Shown: positions 10,045-22,247 of the stretch, piece after piece
Layout of the letters: each line of letters opens with the position of its first letter
Position numbering within the stretch: position 1 is the stretch's first letter
Assembly (NCBI GenBank): GCA_963970005.1
Contig: CAXAMN010023361.1
Location: forward strand, 1,832,986-1,896,985
Source: Durusdinium trenchii
Lineage: Eukaryota; Sar; Dinophyceae; Suessiales; Symbiodiniaceae
DNA length: 64,000 nt
Direction: 5' to 3'
Program-made: the position numbers and the translations under genes
Notes under the pieces: generated by a model
Told to the model about the DNA's origin: nothing
What the model saw: the letters and a program-made list of their open reading frames with translations, nothing else
Database searches by the model: none

Positions 10045-11807
10045 GTTTGTGACACCTTGTTTTGGCTTCATACCTTGGGGGTTCCCTGTGCACGTCCGTT
10101 GTGTTGTTTCAGCCACCGGCAGGCCGTGTCCTGGAGGATGTCTGAGCCACTTCGGAGCAGGGAGTAGAGGCAGTCGTGCTCTAGTGGAGGGTGAACTCCC
10201 CAGCTAAAAGCTACCTCATTGTTTTTGCTTGTGTGCCAGGGAACAGGTTTCAGATAGGGATGGCTACAGATTGTACTGATATTCCAGCTAGCTATGCCCT
10301 GCTCGTAGATTTTATCACCCCCCTTCCTTTTATCATATTCCCTCAGGTATTTATATAAGTATTCCGAGAAGAACACGTCAGGTCTTGTACCTGTTCTTGA
10401 CACCTTTGAGGCCTAGGGCCTTCCTTCCGCATAAGGCCCAGCCACCTAAGCCACCACGACTGGTCAATCCGCTGAGGTTGAGAACTGCGGTGAACGAGAA
10501 GGGCTTGAGCAACTCGGCCCCTTGGCGCACCGACCCGATGCACCGAGGATTCGCGGCGGGCGAGGGAGTTGGAACACTCGCAGGGGTGCCAGACAAAGGA
10601 GTTCATAGATGGCAGGTTGGAGAGCCCCACTCCACTGACTTGACTGCCAAGACAGTCAGTTCAGATTTCCCGAGGTGGCCTGATTTTAAGTCAACAACAT
10701 CTTGTCATATTTTGTCGTAGTGATCCAATGAAGCACAGTCAATCAACCAAGGAGAAACCCATGGACCATGGACGAAGGTCTCGTTCTCCGCTGAAGACCA
10801 GATCTCGCGGGGAGCTAAACACCTGGGTGATGAGGATCCTCGACATCGACAGGACTAATAGCAAACTATTACTGTAGACCTTTCTTCCTTTTCTTTTTTC
10901 TTTGTTTCTAATAGCAATGGCCTCCAACCTACTAGCGATGGCCTCCGATCCTCGCATCGAAGCTGCCAAACCTCTCAGGAAGATGAGCTGGGAGTGGTTC
11001 GGGGCCCCGTCACCAATGGCGACGTAGCGACACGTCGAAGTTTGAAGGAATGAGAAACGAGGATGAGGAAAAGCCAAGGACTCAGACTGGTCAATCCAAA
11101 AATCTTAAGATGAGTTGAATCTCCCCCAAACACTGTCTTTGTAGCGGATTCGAACGCTTGGTATATGAGTTCGGGGCCATTTTGTATTTGGGAGTATGTC
11201 CGGATGTTGGAGTGAAGACCATTGTCTGCAGGTACTACCTAAAACTAGGACCCTTGACCACTATGCGTAGCCGAGCCACACAGTAGGCCCAGCTGGGCAG
11301 GCAAGGTATCCATTTTGCAACTCATTTCCAGTTGAGGTCGAGAACAAGATGTTGATCCACGCCAATACGAAGGAGCAATGCCATGGTGACGCTGACCCCA
11401 AGTGCCTGGATGACTACTCACTCTGCGTCTTGAAGCCAGGAGAGTGGGAGAGAGAGATCTTTCATCGATCGATTGACTGGTTCTTCTGGAGAGGGAAACC
11501 CAAGGCACATAGAGCCGTTCTGGTGCTAGTAATTAATGTAGACTCTTGATTAATAACCCCTCCAGTGAATTGGAAAATCCTCTTCACAGCGGGGTTTATT
11601 TATTGATCAAGAGTCTGCATGACTAAGAACATGTCCTCAAACCTCCGTCCTCCGAGAGTGGTCTTGTTGCCCACAAAAACCTGACGGCTTCTGACAGACC
11701 TCAGATGACCGCATCCAGCGATCCCTGAAAGAGAAGAACTTGATTCTTATTCCATCTTTTTCCCATTTCTGAGTGCCTTTGGGAACCAGTGGTCTCTCCA
11801 CGTCTAG
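10045..11807. other. Non-coding or unrecognised interval
   Basis: The interval contains an inverted copy of the 21-bp GGAGGCCAT repeat (10907-10950). An open frame near 10385-10720 and another near 11349-11520 (CLDDYSLCVLKPGEWEREI) could hold exons, but I cannot define borders. Confidence 0.3.
10907..10950 (-). repeat. Dispersed 21-22 bp repeat family, inverted copy
   Basis: On the minus strand the sequence reads GGAGGCCATCGCTAGTAGGT, then TGGAGGCCATTGCTATTAG. This gives two units of the family seen at 576-634 and 26074-26100. Confidence 0.65.
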
Positions 11808-11897
11808 GACAAGAGGAGGCCACGGCGTGCGATGCCGCTTGGAAGTCTTGCGTCGAAGGAAGATCTCACGATATCGTTCCAAGAGGGATCATGGCAG
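11808..11897 (+). CDS. Exon, unassigned + strand gene
   Basis: Exactly 30 codons lie between the acceptor GTCTAG and the donor GTTTTT. They read DKRRPRRAMPLGSLASKEDL, then TISFQEGSWQ, in phase 0 at both ends. Function is unknown. Other frames of the same stretch are also open, so the frame choice is an inference. Confidence 0.4.
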
Positions 11898-13065
11898 GTT
11901 TTTGGTGATGGATGTCCTGTCCTCTAGCGGTCCTCCACCAGTCCAAAGAAGGCACCAGTCCAAGGGCGGTTACTGGCAAGGGTCAATGTGATTCGCTCCC
12001 CACCTGGGACTTCAGAGTCAAAAAAAAGGCACTTCAGAGTCAATGACAGGGTCAGATGGATGCCGAACCCCGGACACACCAACGCCGCCGGTGGATTTGT
12101 CCACGAACCCATGGAGGCTGTGCGTCTCGGAACTGCCCTTGAGCGGAAAGATGGAGACATGAGGTTCATGTGACGAGAGGGTGCACACCTTTCGCAACAA
12201 TCTTCAGCGTCTGTTGGACAGAACACACTGCTTTACATCTCGACCTAGTAATGTTTATTAGACAAAGAACCAGGAGGAGGCCTTATTAAGGGCGCCGCTC
12301 TTGCGTTTGAGGCGACCACTGTGTATCATCCTGAGCAAGAGGTGCCCTTCTGTGCCTTGCCTTTTACAATTGCAAACTGGGAAAAGGGGGGCCAAAGAGG
12401 ACAGCCGTAAAGGGCCGTAAACCTGACAATCACACGATTTCACCATCACCCAGAGACCTGAGGGTTCTGGTCCAGCCGCTGGGTCAGACTGCGGGTCCTG
12501 GCCACTGAATGGGCCATTTGCTTTGTGAGACATTGATATGTAATATGAATGATAAGATATGTGGACTATTGATAGATGCAAGAGGAAGAGTAATATTTAT
12601 ATAGGAATCCACGGTTTTTGTTGGCTCCAGACTCCAGATGGCTAGTTCTCTAGGTACCAAACTTGATGTGCCCGATTAGTTTGTCTCTGATAAGCAGCCT
12701 CTTGCATATCGGCCGTTTTGACATAAATAAGCGTCGTCCTGCTTGCCCCGGTGGTCAGTGGGTGGCATCCCCGAAGAAGTGTTTCTGCACTACACTACCT
12801 TAGAGCGCGAAGGTAAACAAACAGACATACATAGAAGGAGACGCAAAGGGAGGGTTTTCAGACCCTTCGGGATGGATCTTCTTGGCATACCATCTCATCA
12901 AGGGTCTCTGGGAGCCTTCCGCTTCGCACCACCGGTCGATGAGCCTCGTGGATGACCTTAAACGTCCTTAAACCTTCGGTGAACCCTTCTTTTCCGATCT
13001 GCTGAGTCGGCTGAGTCGCATCTCCACGAGGCAGTTTCCTCTGTGAGTCGACGTGTGGTGCCTCC
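11898..13065. other. Unrecognised interval
   Basis: One frame at about 12046-12171 (VRWMPNPGHTNAAGGFVHEP, then a stop) is protein-like and could be an exon. The rest shows nothing recognisable. Confidence 0.25.
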
Positions 13066-13207
13066 ATGTTGGCCAAAGCTTATTGCCTTGTGGGCGAGGA
13101 CGGTGCTCTCGGGCCGCCGGGGAACCAAATTCGTCGCACACAGTGGCCACGTGTTGTGGGACTTGGGGCCTTTTTGGCCGGGCGGCAGAAGAACAGGAGT
13201 GAACATG
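13066..13207 (+). CDS. Exon-like segment beginning with ATG, unassigned
   Basis: The frame from the ATG at 13066 reads MLAKAYCLVGEDGALGPPGN, then QIRRTQWPRVVGLGAF and a basic end. It stops at a canonical GTGAGT donor (13208). It may be a first exon, or the exon may begin earlier. No family is recognised. Confidence 0.35.
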
Positions 13208-13540
13208 GTGAGTGGGACTTGTACCGTTTTCGGCACGAACTGGGACGCGAATGAACCTGTGGAAGACCGTTTTCCTCTTAAAACTTGTCCAGATCGAATC
13301 CCGCACTGTAAGTAAGTCACCCGCGTTTTTTAGATGGGAAAGTGACAAGGGCAGCCCGTTCTGAACATGAAATTCAAGTTTTGAAAAGGATCCATGTTGC
13401 TTGGGGTGTACATATTCTAGAGTACTCGAGTCCCATCATCCACACATTCAAAGAAACAGACCCACACCATCCCAACACCATCCCACCACCCTTGTTTCTT
13501 TTGCGCGCTCATCCCCCTCGGTGCGGGGTTCACTGGCCAG

Positions 13541-13619
13541 GAGCACGCGGGCAAGACGTGCCGCCTGGAGCGGAAGGCGCCTGAGGACTTCGATCATGTT
13601 CGGCCCAGCCAGTGGCTTG
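13541..13619 (+). CDS. Exon, unassigned + strand gene
   Basis: After the acceptor TGGCCAG the frame reads EHAGKTCRLERKAPEDFDHV, then RPSQWLG, ending before GCAGTC (GC donor). It is highly protein-like. The diverged minisatellite at 13631 begins almost directly after the exon. Confidence 0.45.
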
Positions 13620-13630
13620 GCAGTCAAGCA

Positions 13631-13736
13631 CGCGACGAATGGGGCCGAACGGGGCGACCCTGGCCTTACAAACCGAACGGAGCAAGAACGCTACGAACGG
13701 GGCTCAAAGGGCATCGCTATGAACGGAGCAAGTGAC
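13631..13736. repeat. Diverged copies of the 40-bp minisatellite family
   Basis: Two units follow the order GGAGCAAGAACGCTACGAAC then GGGGCTCAAAGGGCATCGCT. They correspond base for base to GGAGCAAGGACGCTACTA and GGGGCTCCTGGCATCGCT of the arrays at 34 kb, with CGAAC or ATGAAC in place of the CTA core. Confidence 0.6.
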
Positions 13737-14088
13737 GCGATTAGGCCCATTTGGCTTGGGAGTGTTTTTTATTCTTTTTCAAACGAGCGAAACATGGCAG
13801 TGGGAGGGTGGAGGTGGAGGCAGGATAGGGCGGGAGGGTCCCGGGTTTGTCGGTTGATGAGGGTCCCCAGTGGGGAATTGGAGATTTTTCGTACCGTGCG
13901 ACTGAGGTCCAACCTTAGGTTGCCTTTATTAGGGGGTACCTTTCAAGATCATCTTGGGATGCAAGAAGTGAGGGTGGGCATTGTTTCCTTAGAGAAAAAA
14001 GAAAAAATGTGTTTTTTCTCTCGTGGGGCGACGCTTGGGTGAGCGCTGGTCTAGCCCTGTGGTTCGATGCTCCTGGGTCTTCAAACAG

Positions 14089-14186
14089 ACCGCCGGAAGA
14101 CGGACCGACTGAGACGGTGCCTGTGGGCGAGGCTTCCGAGCTCTTTTTCGATCCAGACGGTGTCGCAGACTGGTTGTGGTTAACAG
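14089..14186 (+). CDS. Exon, unassigned + strand gene
   Basis: After the acceptor AAACAG the frame reads PPEDGPTETVPVGEASELFF, then DPDGVADWLWLT, ending before a GC donor (GCCACA). It is acidic and unambiguous as coding sequence, but no domain is recognised. Confidence 0.45.
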
Positions 14187-14793
14187 GCCACACAAGCCTT
14201 TTTTGTCTCGTTTTTACTCACCTCCATGAAAAGACCCCATCTATGAGGCGGAGATTTCCGCATCATCATTTAGGCGCTGTTGGACCAACTTCAGCCTTTG
14301 CTAAGAGGAAGTCCATTTTCAGCTTCCGTATCAGATCTCGAAATCATATTGAAATCCTCGGGTCTGGGTGAATCGAACAAAGCTCGAAGGGTGGAACATC
14401 TCATCCATGTTCAAAAGGGTGGCCACCAACCACCCCCAACCAACTACCGACCTGGTGCAGTGAAACCCGGAATCCACGCAGCTCCCAGTTCGAGGTTCGG
14501 TGGCCATTGGGTGCATTGCGATCTTGGACCCCAAGCGAAGCACCCCGGCGTCCGAAAAAGGCCGGTGAAGCAGAGTTCAGAGGTGTTCGAAGCAGAAGAG
14601 ATTTGGGTGGGTGGGTGGGCGTCGTTGGGTGCCCCGGCACTCGCTTTCTTGGAATCGCATGGCATTGGTACTGGTGGGTGCATTCCGGATCTTCCCGGGG
14701 GGTCTGGGAGCGGATGGGAGCCACCCATTTGGGTCTTCACCTTCACCGGACCGGAGAATTCATCTGGATGGAGACCTTGGGGAGGTTTTTAAG

Positions 14794-14878
14794 GATTGGT
14801 TAGGCGGTTCCTGGAAAAGGAATCGGATTGGATGGATTGGAGGACACTCAGAGAGGAACTCGAAGCTCTTCGTTCAAG
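14794..14878 (+). CDS. Exon, unassigned + strand gene
   Basis: After the acceptor TTTAAG the frame reads LVRRFLEKESDWMDWRTLRE, then ELEALRS, and ends before GTGTTGG. It is a charged, probably helical or coiled segment. The family is unknown. Confidence 0.5.
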
Positions 14879-15789
14879 GTGTTGGACGATATATACTTCA
14901 GATGACATATCGGACGGGGCCATTCATGATTCTTTTCTTTGGTTCGTGCACGAGAGACGTTGGGGCTAGGTATGAATATGCTTGGGCCTTTGTCGCCCTC
15001 GGAATTTCTCCAAGTTGGACACCCGATGTCCTGTGGTTTCATGTTTCACCGTTTCACCTGATGTTCACCGATGGTTCACCAAACTCATTGATCCACAGCT
15101 CAAGGCCCAAGGCTTCAGGCTTCACCTCTCCAGTGGTGACGTGGTGGCCACATGGTGGGTAGGTAGGTCAACCGGTCGGTCTCCTGGTTTTGACAAACGA
15201 ACTCCGTTCTCCGGAGACTTGGAGCACCGCAGACGGTCGATTGAGACTTGGAGCACTGAGGTATACTGTTCAATGGCAGCACCGGCTGTTGAAGATCGTT
15301 GAGATGAGACAAGTGGGAGATTCTGGGCGATGGTCTTTTCATCCGGGCCATGGCGGGCACCACCCCCAAATCTGGAAAAACATCAGAAGAATATGCCAAA
15401 ATTATTGAAATGGGATCATTTGAGTATGGCCGCATTGCAGTACTTTTTCCAATTCTGTGTCGCCATCCCTGGTCAATGTCCCGAATCCGTTGAGCAGGGA
15501 ACCCGCGTCTCAAATGAGGCACGCAGGTCACCAACTTGATGGACTAAGTCGGGCTAACGCTCGGGTGCCGCCGACCGCCCTTATGCATCTTGAGTGTGGT
15601 ATAGCTGCGACATGTCCTGATTCATAGCAGATAATCACTCAAGAGCATCTATATAGCTTCATGAAATCTGCCGAACATGCTCGGAAATTCAACGAAATGC
15701 AATACACATTAGAGGCTTAGCAGGTTAACCTTGTTCATCTACACTTCAAAAGCCCCATCCATCAGTCTGCCCCGGACCTGAACGCGCAG

Positions 15790-15977
15790 CTTCGCCACAG
15801 CCTGGGCCCATGTTGTTCTGCGCGCAAGTGTGGCCAGGAGAGGGTGCCAGACGGCAGCTTCGACAGCTGCTTCGAAACCTAGTAAAAGCCCGGAAAAAAA
15901 GAGTTGGCAGGGCCACGGCCAAAGGGTTGGAAGGCATCCTTCGCCACAGCCTTGGCCCATGTTGTTCTGCACGCAAG
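15790..15977. repeat. Direct duplication at 149-bp spacing
   Basis: CTTCGCCACAGCCT(G/T)GGCCC followed by ATGTTGTTCTGC occurs at 15790 and again at 15939 with two to three substitutions. The intervening segments share GCCACGGCC motifs. It probably arose as a segmental tandem duplication. Confidence 0.65.
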
Positions 15978-16358
15978 CAGCTTCGAAGCCGGAGAAGCAA
16001 GGCCACGGCCAGATAGTGGAAACTTAGACCCGGTGAAAAAGCATAGGCAGAGGCCACCGCCAGAGGTACGGATGCAGCGTGTTCATCACCTGGTTGAAAG
16101 CATTGTGATGCGAGCATCACTGTCATAGCATCAAGCTCAGCTCCTGACCCTCCAGTTTGGGCGCCGTCCTTCTTCACAGCAGTCTGGGCCTTTTGCAAGC
16201 TTCTCAAGCTTCACTCTTTGGGATGAAATGAACAAAAAACAATCCCGTTGGGCGTCCGTCCAGCCCCGTGCCTTGCACCGTCCATCGCCCTCCGCTGCTT
16301 CACTCCCTCCGGCACTGAGAACACCACGGCAGTGGAGCGCGCCGCCACTGGACGTCAG

Positions 16359-16446
16359 GTGGGGAGACGGTCCGAGGATCCGCCGACTGGACCAGCTCGT
16401 TGTGGTGGAAGACAAAGTTGGAAAGCGCGGTTTCATGGAGGATAGG
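16359..16446 (+). CDS. Exon-like segment, unassigned
   Basis: After the acceptor CGTCAG the frame reads WGDGPRIRRLDQLVVVEDKV, then GKRGFMEDR. It is protein-like; the 3' border is uncertain. Upstream, 14879-16358 shows only the direct duplication described at 15790 and short open frames. Confidence 0.35.
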
Positions 16447-17798
16447 GTTGGGGTGCTCATAATGCACCCACTTAGGGACTAAGCACCTTTTTTTCTGGAA
16501 CTACTGAATCGCTTTTTCTGCACCATTGGCCCCTCGTTTTATGCACAGTGGTGTGGATCGTTTTCAAGCCCAAGTGACCCCTCAATGAAAAACCAATTGG
16601 GTGTTGTTGCTTTGACACTCCATGCCTCGCACAAACCCCGTATTGTTCTGCACAAACTATTGCGTCGTTCGGTTCCAACATCAACATGCTTGCTTGTTCA
16701 GGTGAGTGTGCCTGTACCGTGAAGTGCTAAAACACTAATGTTCACTAAAGCACGCAGCTTTTCGACTGCTTGCCGGTGGCCTTGACCCTGAAGAGAAGCA
16801 CCAAACTACTATAAGGAAACGGCGGAAATTTAGGGTGTTGAAAGGGTCATCCCAAAGAAATCCTCCGCATGCAAAGTGAGACAGATTGCAGGTCATGCAG
16901 CTCATGGCTGAGTGTTTTGGCGGAGTAAGGTGAAGGTGGCAGTCCAGTAGACAGCCTGAGAGGACCGGAAGACCAGAATCACCGACTGAAATGAAACCCG
17001 TTTGGATCATAGGTCTGGAAACTGTGTTCCTGTATATTAAGAGTAGCAGTTTGCCGGTTTGGGGGCTTGTGGGAGTTTGCAGGAGGGGTGTAAATACCTG
17101 TATTATATATATGTATATATATACAATGCATAGTCCACTTCGAGATGGGGTTGGATGGCCCTTTGGGGCACCATGGCAGAGAGGTCGAGCCTCGGTTGAG
17201 CCGACCATCCCTCATATAAAACATAAAACCTGTCAAGGACTAGGAAGCTGTACCCTAACATGTTTTTGGGCCGGCCATTTGCCTCTAAGGTCTTGGGCGT
17301 TCAGGTTTGGTGTCATTTGATGACAATTTCGCCATCCCATTGCCTCTCACACCAAAAAGTGAGTGAAGAGAATCCCCCCAAGTTTTGTGAAGTGTCGGTA
17401 AGGGCCTGATTCCCTGAAAACGCGTGATCAATACCCGATCAATACTACCCCACTCTTCCAGAATTGAAAAATTGGGAATACCTTCACACATGAGTCATGA
17501 GGGTTCTCGCGATCCGATTTCTTGCAAGGCTGGGATTTCAGATGCAAGCTCCCAGAAAGCATTTTTCTCTTTAGACCTTCACTTCACTTGACTGTAAACC
17601 ACAGTGTATTTCAACATGTTTCAACCATATGCACGGTGTTAGCAGCGCTACCTCACTTTTCAGTGAGCACAGTCATACACTCAACACCTTACTAACCTCC
17701 GCAGTCCTAACCACTTGGCCGTGTGAAAAAAAACACCCGTGAGCCACCAAGTTGTTTTCTAACGCCGACACCGCCTAGGCCGGCGCCTTCTGCACCAG

Positions 17799-17893
17799 AA
17801 GTGACGATGTTGGACGCCATGCTCTTGCGCCTTGCAAAGCTGGTCGGACAAGAGACCTTCCAAGACGCCAGCGGCTTGGTTTGGCTCAAAAAG
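17799..17893 (+). CDS. Exon-like segment, unassigned
   Basis: After the acceptor GCACCAG the frame reads VTMLDAMLLRLAKLVGQETF, then QDASGLVWLKK. It is an amphipathic-looking coding segment with an uncertain donor. It is probably from the same gene as the two exons that follow. Confidence 0.45.
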
Positions 17894-18177
17894 GGATCTT
17901 GACAGGTTTTGGACGCCCGGATGTGTTGGGGTGGTAAGTTTTTGGGGATGGGAGGCTTCGGGCACTTTTGGGAAGGTTTGGAGGTTTGTTTGGGGGATTT
18001 CGGGGGGGACGTGTCCACGATGGGAGTCCCGTTCGTCTGTTCCATTGGGGTGATCCCACATGACGGAGGACATGGGTGGACCCAGACCATGCAGGGGATG
18101 TGGTGGGCTATTCGAAATACTCTTCGTTTGGTCCTTGTGGGTCCTGAATGCGTTTCATTCTTTCCAGGTTCATCCAG

Positions 18178-18266
18178 GTTCCTGATCCGCAAATGTGTTC
18201 GTTGGGGAATTATAGAAGGGAAGACATGGACGTGGAAGTGGCATGGGCTGAGGGAAATATCATACT
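18178..18266 (+). CDS. Penultimate exon of an unrecognised + strand gene
   Basis: Between the acceptor CATCCAG and the canonical donor GTAAGT the frame reads VPDPQMCSLGNYRREDMDVE, then VAWAEGNII, ending in phase 2 (CT). The phase joins exactly to the exon at 18413, giving a Leu codon. I do not recognise the protein. Confidence 0.6.
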
Positions 18267-18412
18267 GTAAGTTCGTGAAGGTCTATCGGAGGTCTGAGGT
18301 TCTCACCCATGTACGTAGCGTCTTCTGACCACATGTGCTTTCCTTTCTTCCTGCCCGCGACAGTGATCCATGCTACCCTCTTGACCCTCTGTAAGACACA
18401 TCCGCCTTCCAG

Positions 18413-18542
18413 AGTTGATCCGCGGTTGGGAGAACGCGGCTGGGTGGTCCAAGGCGGATGTTTCAGTGAGGTCTTTGTAGAGATCTTGGAGTTGGTTCGG
18501 TGTTGCAACGCTGAGAAAGCTGAAGGTTTCAGCATTTTTTGA
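18413..18542 (+). CDS. Terminal exon of the same unrecognised gene
   Basis: After the acceptor CTTCCAG one base completes the split codon. The frame then reads VDPRLGERGWVVQGGCFSEV, FVEILELVRCCNAEKAEGFS and IF before a TGA stop. The phase match with the exon at 18178 makes a real gene end likely. The overlapping minus-strand open frame (18260-18844) is probably a shadow. Confidence 0.55.
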
Positions 18543-19118
18543 AGAAAGGAAGACACATGGGACGAACAAAGGAACACATTTTTCAATGTATCTAGCGAGA
18601 ATTTGACTGTTGGAAGTTGGAAAGGTTCTTCTGGTTCTTCTGCAATGTCTTTGATTTTGAACTGGAGAAGCGAGTCCTGGGATTTCTGATGAGCTGATTC
18701 AAGAGACCCACAAATACAGTCAAATACCTCCCACCTGGAACGGGAACACCTGAAACAATAACACGCAGAAGTGGACAATCCAATCCAACTTAGAAAAGTG
18801 GCAGGAATAATAACACGTTTTCGCCAAGTTCTTATTTTCCACACCCAGAATAATAGATTTTTTCTTTTAAACTTTTCTATTGTTCTGCTATTGCTGCCCT
18901 TTAAAAACCTTAGTTAACTCTTCTGAGGTTTGCTTGATTCTTGGAACTCTGACCTGGACACCATTTTTCAAAAAGGCTTATTAAGGCTCAACAACAACTT
19001 TATTGCTCTAAACATTTTTTTCAAGGTGGTAGCACACAAGCCCAGGGGAAGTGAATACTTAGAATTGTTTAGGGGGGTGGTAAACAACCCTGGGAAAATA
19101 TCCAAGCCTACTGTTCTA

Positions 19119-19336
19119 TTACCACTACCACTACCACTACGACAACGACCACGACGACTACTACTAAAACTAAAAATACTACTACTACTACTGCTACTAC
19201 TACTACTACTTCTACTACTACTGCTACTACTACTACTACTCCTGCTACTGCTCCTGCTACTGATATGCTACTGCTGCTACTCCTGCTTCTACTCCTGCTA
19301 CTGCTACTACCACTACCACTACCACCGGTGCTACTC

Positions 19337-19396
<60 letters not shown>

Positions 19397-19444
19397 GTGC
19401 TACTAGTGCTTCTAGTGCTACTACTACTACTACTACTGCTGCTG

Positions 19445-19477
<33 letters not shown>

Positions 19478-19890
19478 GTGCTACTGCTACTACTACTACT
19501 ACTACTGCTACTGCTACTGCTACTGCTACTGCTACTACTACTGCTACTACTACTACTACTACCACTACGACGACTACTACTACTACCACTACTATGGCTA
19601 CGGCTACGGCTACTGCTTCTGCTACTACTACTACTACTACTTCTACTACTACTACTACTGCTACAACTACTACTGCTACTGCTACTGCTACTACTACTAC
19701 TACCACTACTACTACTACTACTACCACTACTACTACGACGACAACGACGACGACGACGACGACGACTACTACTACTACTACTAGTACTAGTACTAGTACT
19801 AGTACGACGACGATGATGACTTCGACGACGACGGCGACGACGACTACTACTACTACTCCTAATACTAATGCTAGTACAATACTATTACTA
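19119..19890. repeat. Trinucleotide microsatellite, imperfect (CTA/TAC)n
   Basis: About 770 bp of CTA, CTG, CCA and ACG triplets in one register. Interruptions keep the three-base period throughout, which is why homopolymeric Leu, Thr, Tyr and Val frames appear on both strands. No gene is implied. Confidence 0.95.
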
Positions 19891-21942
19891 TTATACGTAC
19901 AAATGCTAATACTAATGCTGCTGTCAATACTTTTGGTGGCCTTGATTCTATTCAGACACCTTCGGTTGTTTGCTGGGAGGGGGAGGCCATCTAGTAATCA
20001 GACATTGTTTAGATGTGAGTTTTTGATCAAGTCTAGCAGTCAGGCCTGGGTGGGAGTGATATCCAGAAGAAGGTGTAGACTGTAGAGTATAGGGAGGTGT
20101 AGGGCTGGAGTCCTGAACAAGAGTGCAGGGCTTTGTTCTGCTCACATCCTTTGCTGGCTGTGAAACATGTGAAGATATTCCAGCGCCGAGAAGCGCAATG
20201 TTTGCACATCGTGTCGTAAAGGTTTCGTTCAAGACAGATCAGAACTGCGTTATCATCAGTTTGTCGCTTACCGGAATCAGAGTTCGTTTTAGTCACGGGT
20301 TGCTGTTCACCGCTTCTTGAGCTGGAAGACCTGGGTCTTTCCATGGCATTGTCCTGTGAGCTTCGCGCCTCGAGGTAGCTAGGGCAGCTAGGGCTAGGTT
20401 GGGCTTTGTGGAGGATCTTGAGCAGTTGTTGATGCAGCCCTGAAGCCTGAAGCCGTTGCGCTGGGCATGAAGGCTCTTGAAACATTTTGGCTATGAGACA
20501 TCTCAGGTACCTCAGTGTGCCAGGAAGCCGCTTGCTGCGATGAGACTACAGTACGCCCACTCTATATGCCACCCGGAAAGAAGCATACAAAGGGCCGGGT
20601 GCTGCTGTTCAAATCTCACATGCCCGGGCCCAGCCTGGACCGAGATTGGCTCCAGACTTCGGTTGCGGTATTTGGGTGCTAGAGTGTTCGCCCCTCATGA
20701 ACCTCAAGACTGTCACATTGTGCAGGTGCAGGTGAGTAGGCTGGCGTGTTTGTCCGTAGCTTCTGCCTGTACGGTTTTCAAAGTCTCTGCGCTTTTGATG
20801 GACAACCTCCCGTACGGAAACATGTTTCTTGAATTGAAGAATTGCAAGGTGAACATCTTCGGTTGTCAGGGGCAACTCAAATGCTGAGGCCGACATGTCA
20901 ACTGTATATGTTGTTTGCGATCCCTCAATGTAACGCGGGCGTGGCTTCGACCAATGGTGCGGGGCTGGAAGGTTGAAGGGAGCACAACAATTCGATTCTT
21001 CCAATCGTGTATCATTGGGGGTCTGCAGCATCCGCTGCCCTTGCCTTGCGAGCTCTTTTTCACTGTTGTCCCACCAAATAATGCGGGTTGCAGTTTTCTC
21101 GTGGCCTTGTGCTTGTTGCTTTGTGTGCAGTTGGCAAATAGGCCCTTCAGAGACCATCCCCAGCAAAACCGCATTTATCCAAGCAGAGTATTCAGAGTCG
21201 GCAATATAAAATTTTGATTGTCGTTCGCCGTGGCAACATTGCTTCGTGTCATGAGATCCAAATGCTCAGCCACCTGGAATGTTCGCTTTCATCGAAGGTT
21301 TTCCTTCGACTGTAGGGGTTTTGATCGGTATTCTGAATACCCTAACCACTGATAATCGCTGTCAATGTTTTACACATGCCCTATCCGCATGACCAAGAAG
21401 AGCAGCTCCCAGCTTGCCTGTAAGCTCGTCCCAGGCCCAAGAAGGGCTAGGCCACGAAGAAGATCTGTGCGGAAAAAGGGGGTTGGCTGAGGAAGGCATT
21501 GCTTTTGACAGTGATCTTGGAGCAAAACATGAAACAGGCTGCCACCTTGCTGACAAGGCAAAATGAGAAGAACAAGGCAATCCCCAAGGAGACCGATTTG
21601 ATAGGTGTTTGGAGACCACTGCAGCAAGATTGAGTAAAGTTTCATATTGCAATTTCAAGTGTATATACAGTTTAGAGTCTATAGTCTATAGTTAAGTGCA
21701 TCTCCGCGTCCCGATTGTGGTTGAACTTTCTAGTGGCTGAAACACGGCTATTGTGGTGGGCGATGGCAGGCTGGTAGCCCAACAGGTTCTAGCGCTCTGT
21801 GACCCCGAACGGATCTCTCCGCTCATAGCCGCTCATAGATGAACTTTTAACTTTTGTTTGGTAGGTCAACAGACGGGATACCCCCAAGTGCAAAACCAAT
21901 AGGTACACGTGCCAAACTAGCCCTTCTATTCTTCCAAAAGGG
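19891..21942. other. Interval between the microsatellite and the Deg gene exons
   Basis: N-terminal Deg exons (with the catalytic His and Asp) should lie here but were not identified. A frame ending in a clean GTGAGT donor at 20732 is a weak candidate (see rejected items). Minus-strand frames of 185, 150 and 98 residues show no domain. Confidence 0.3.
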
Positions 21943-21963
21943 GCTTGCTTGCTTGCTTGCCTT

Positions 21964-22000
<37 letters not shown>

Positions 22001-22160
22001 TTGCCTGTGTTTGTGTTTGCTTGTTTGCTTGCTTTCTTGTTCTCTTTGTTTTCCTGCTTGTTTGCTTGCTTTCGTGTTTTCTTTGTTTGCTTGCATGTTT
22101 GCTTATTTGCTTGCTTTCTTGCTTTGTTTGTTTCTTGGTTTGCTTGTTTGTCTTTTGTTC
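21943..22160. repeat. Tetranucleotide microsatellite (GCTT)n
   Basis: GCTT/TTGC units extend for over 200 bp, increasingly degenerate to the right (GTTT and CTTT variants). The repeat ends about 55 bp before the first recognised Deg exon. Confidence 0.95.
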
Positions 22161-22213
22161 GTTGACTGCAAGATGGGCTTTTTTTCTTCTTTTTGTGCTT
22201 CCGCGCTAATCAG

Positions 22214-22247
22214 ACAAGGCTTGGAAGACGATGGCTTCTGGGCCGAC
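22214..22247 (+). CDS. Deg protease exon: LEDDGFWAD
   Basis: The frame reads QGLEDDGFWAD, equivalent to the DDEFWEG segment that follows the catalytic Asp in DEG9-type proteases. It ends at GAC before GTTCGG in phase 0, which joins directly to VSPLDFG at 22997. The acceptor is AATCAG (22213) or ACAAG (22218). Confidence 0.65.

Noticed and set aside
19257-20085. Long poly-Leu, poly-Thr and poly-Val open frames
   Set aside because: They are products of the trinucleotide repeat in each reading frame.
20666-20731. Possible upstream Deg exon (RYLGARVFAPHEPQDCHIVQVQ region) with a clean GTGAGT donor
   Set aside because: It resembles the strand before the catalytic Asp, but has His where that Asp should be, and the phase to 22214 is unclear.
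20609-21166. 185-residue minus-strand open frame, followed by a 150-residue frame at 20033-20485
   Set aside because: No domain, codon bias or convincing splice sites, and opposite to every supported gene here.
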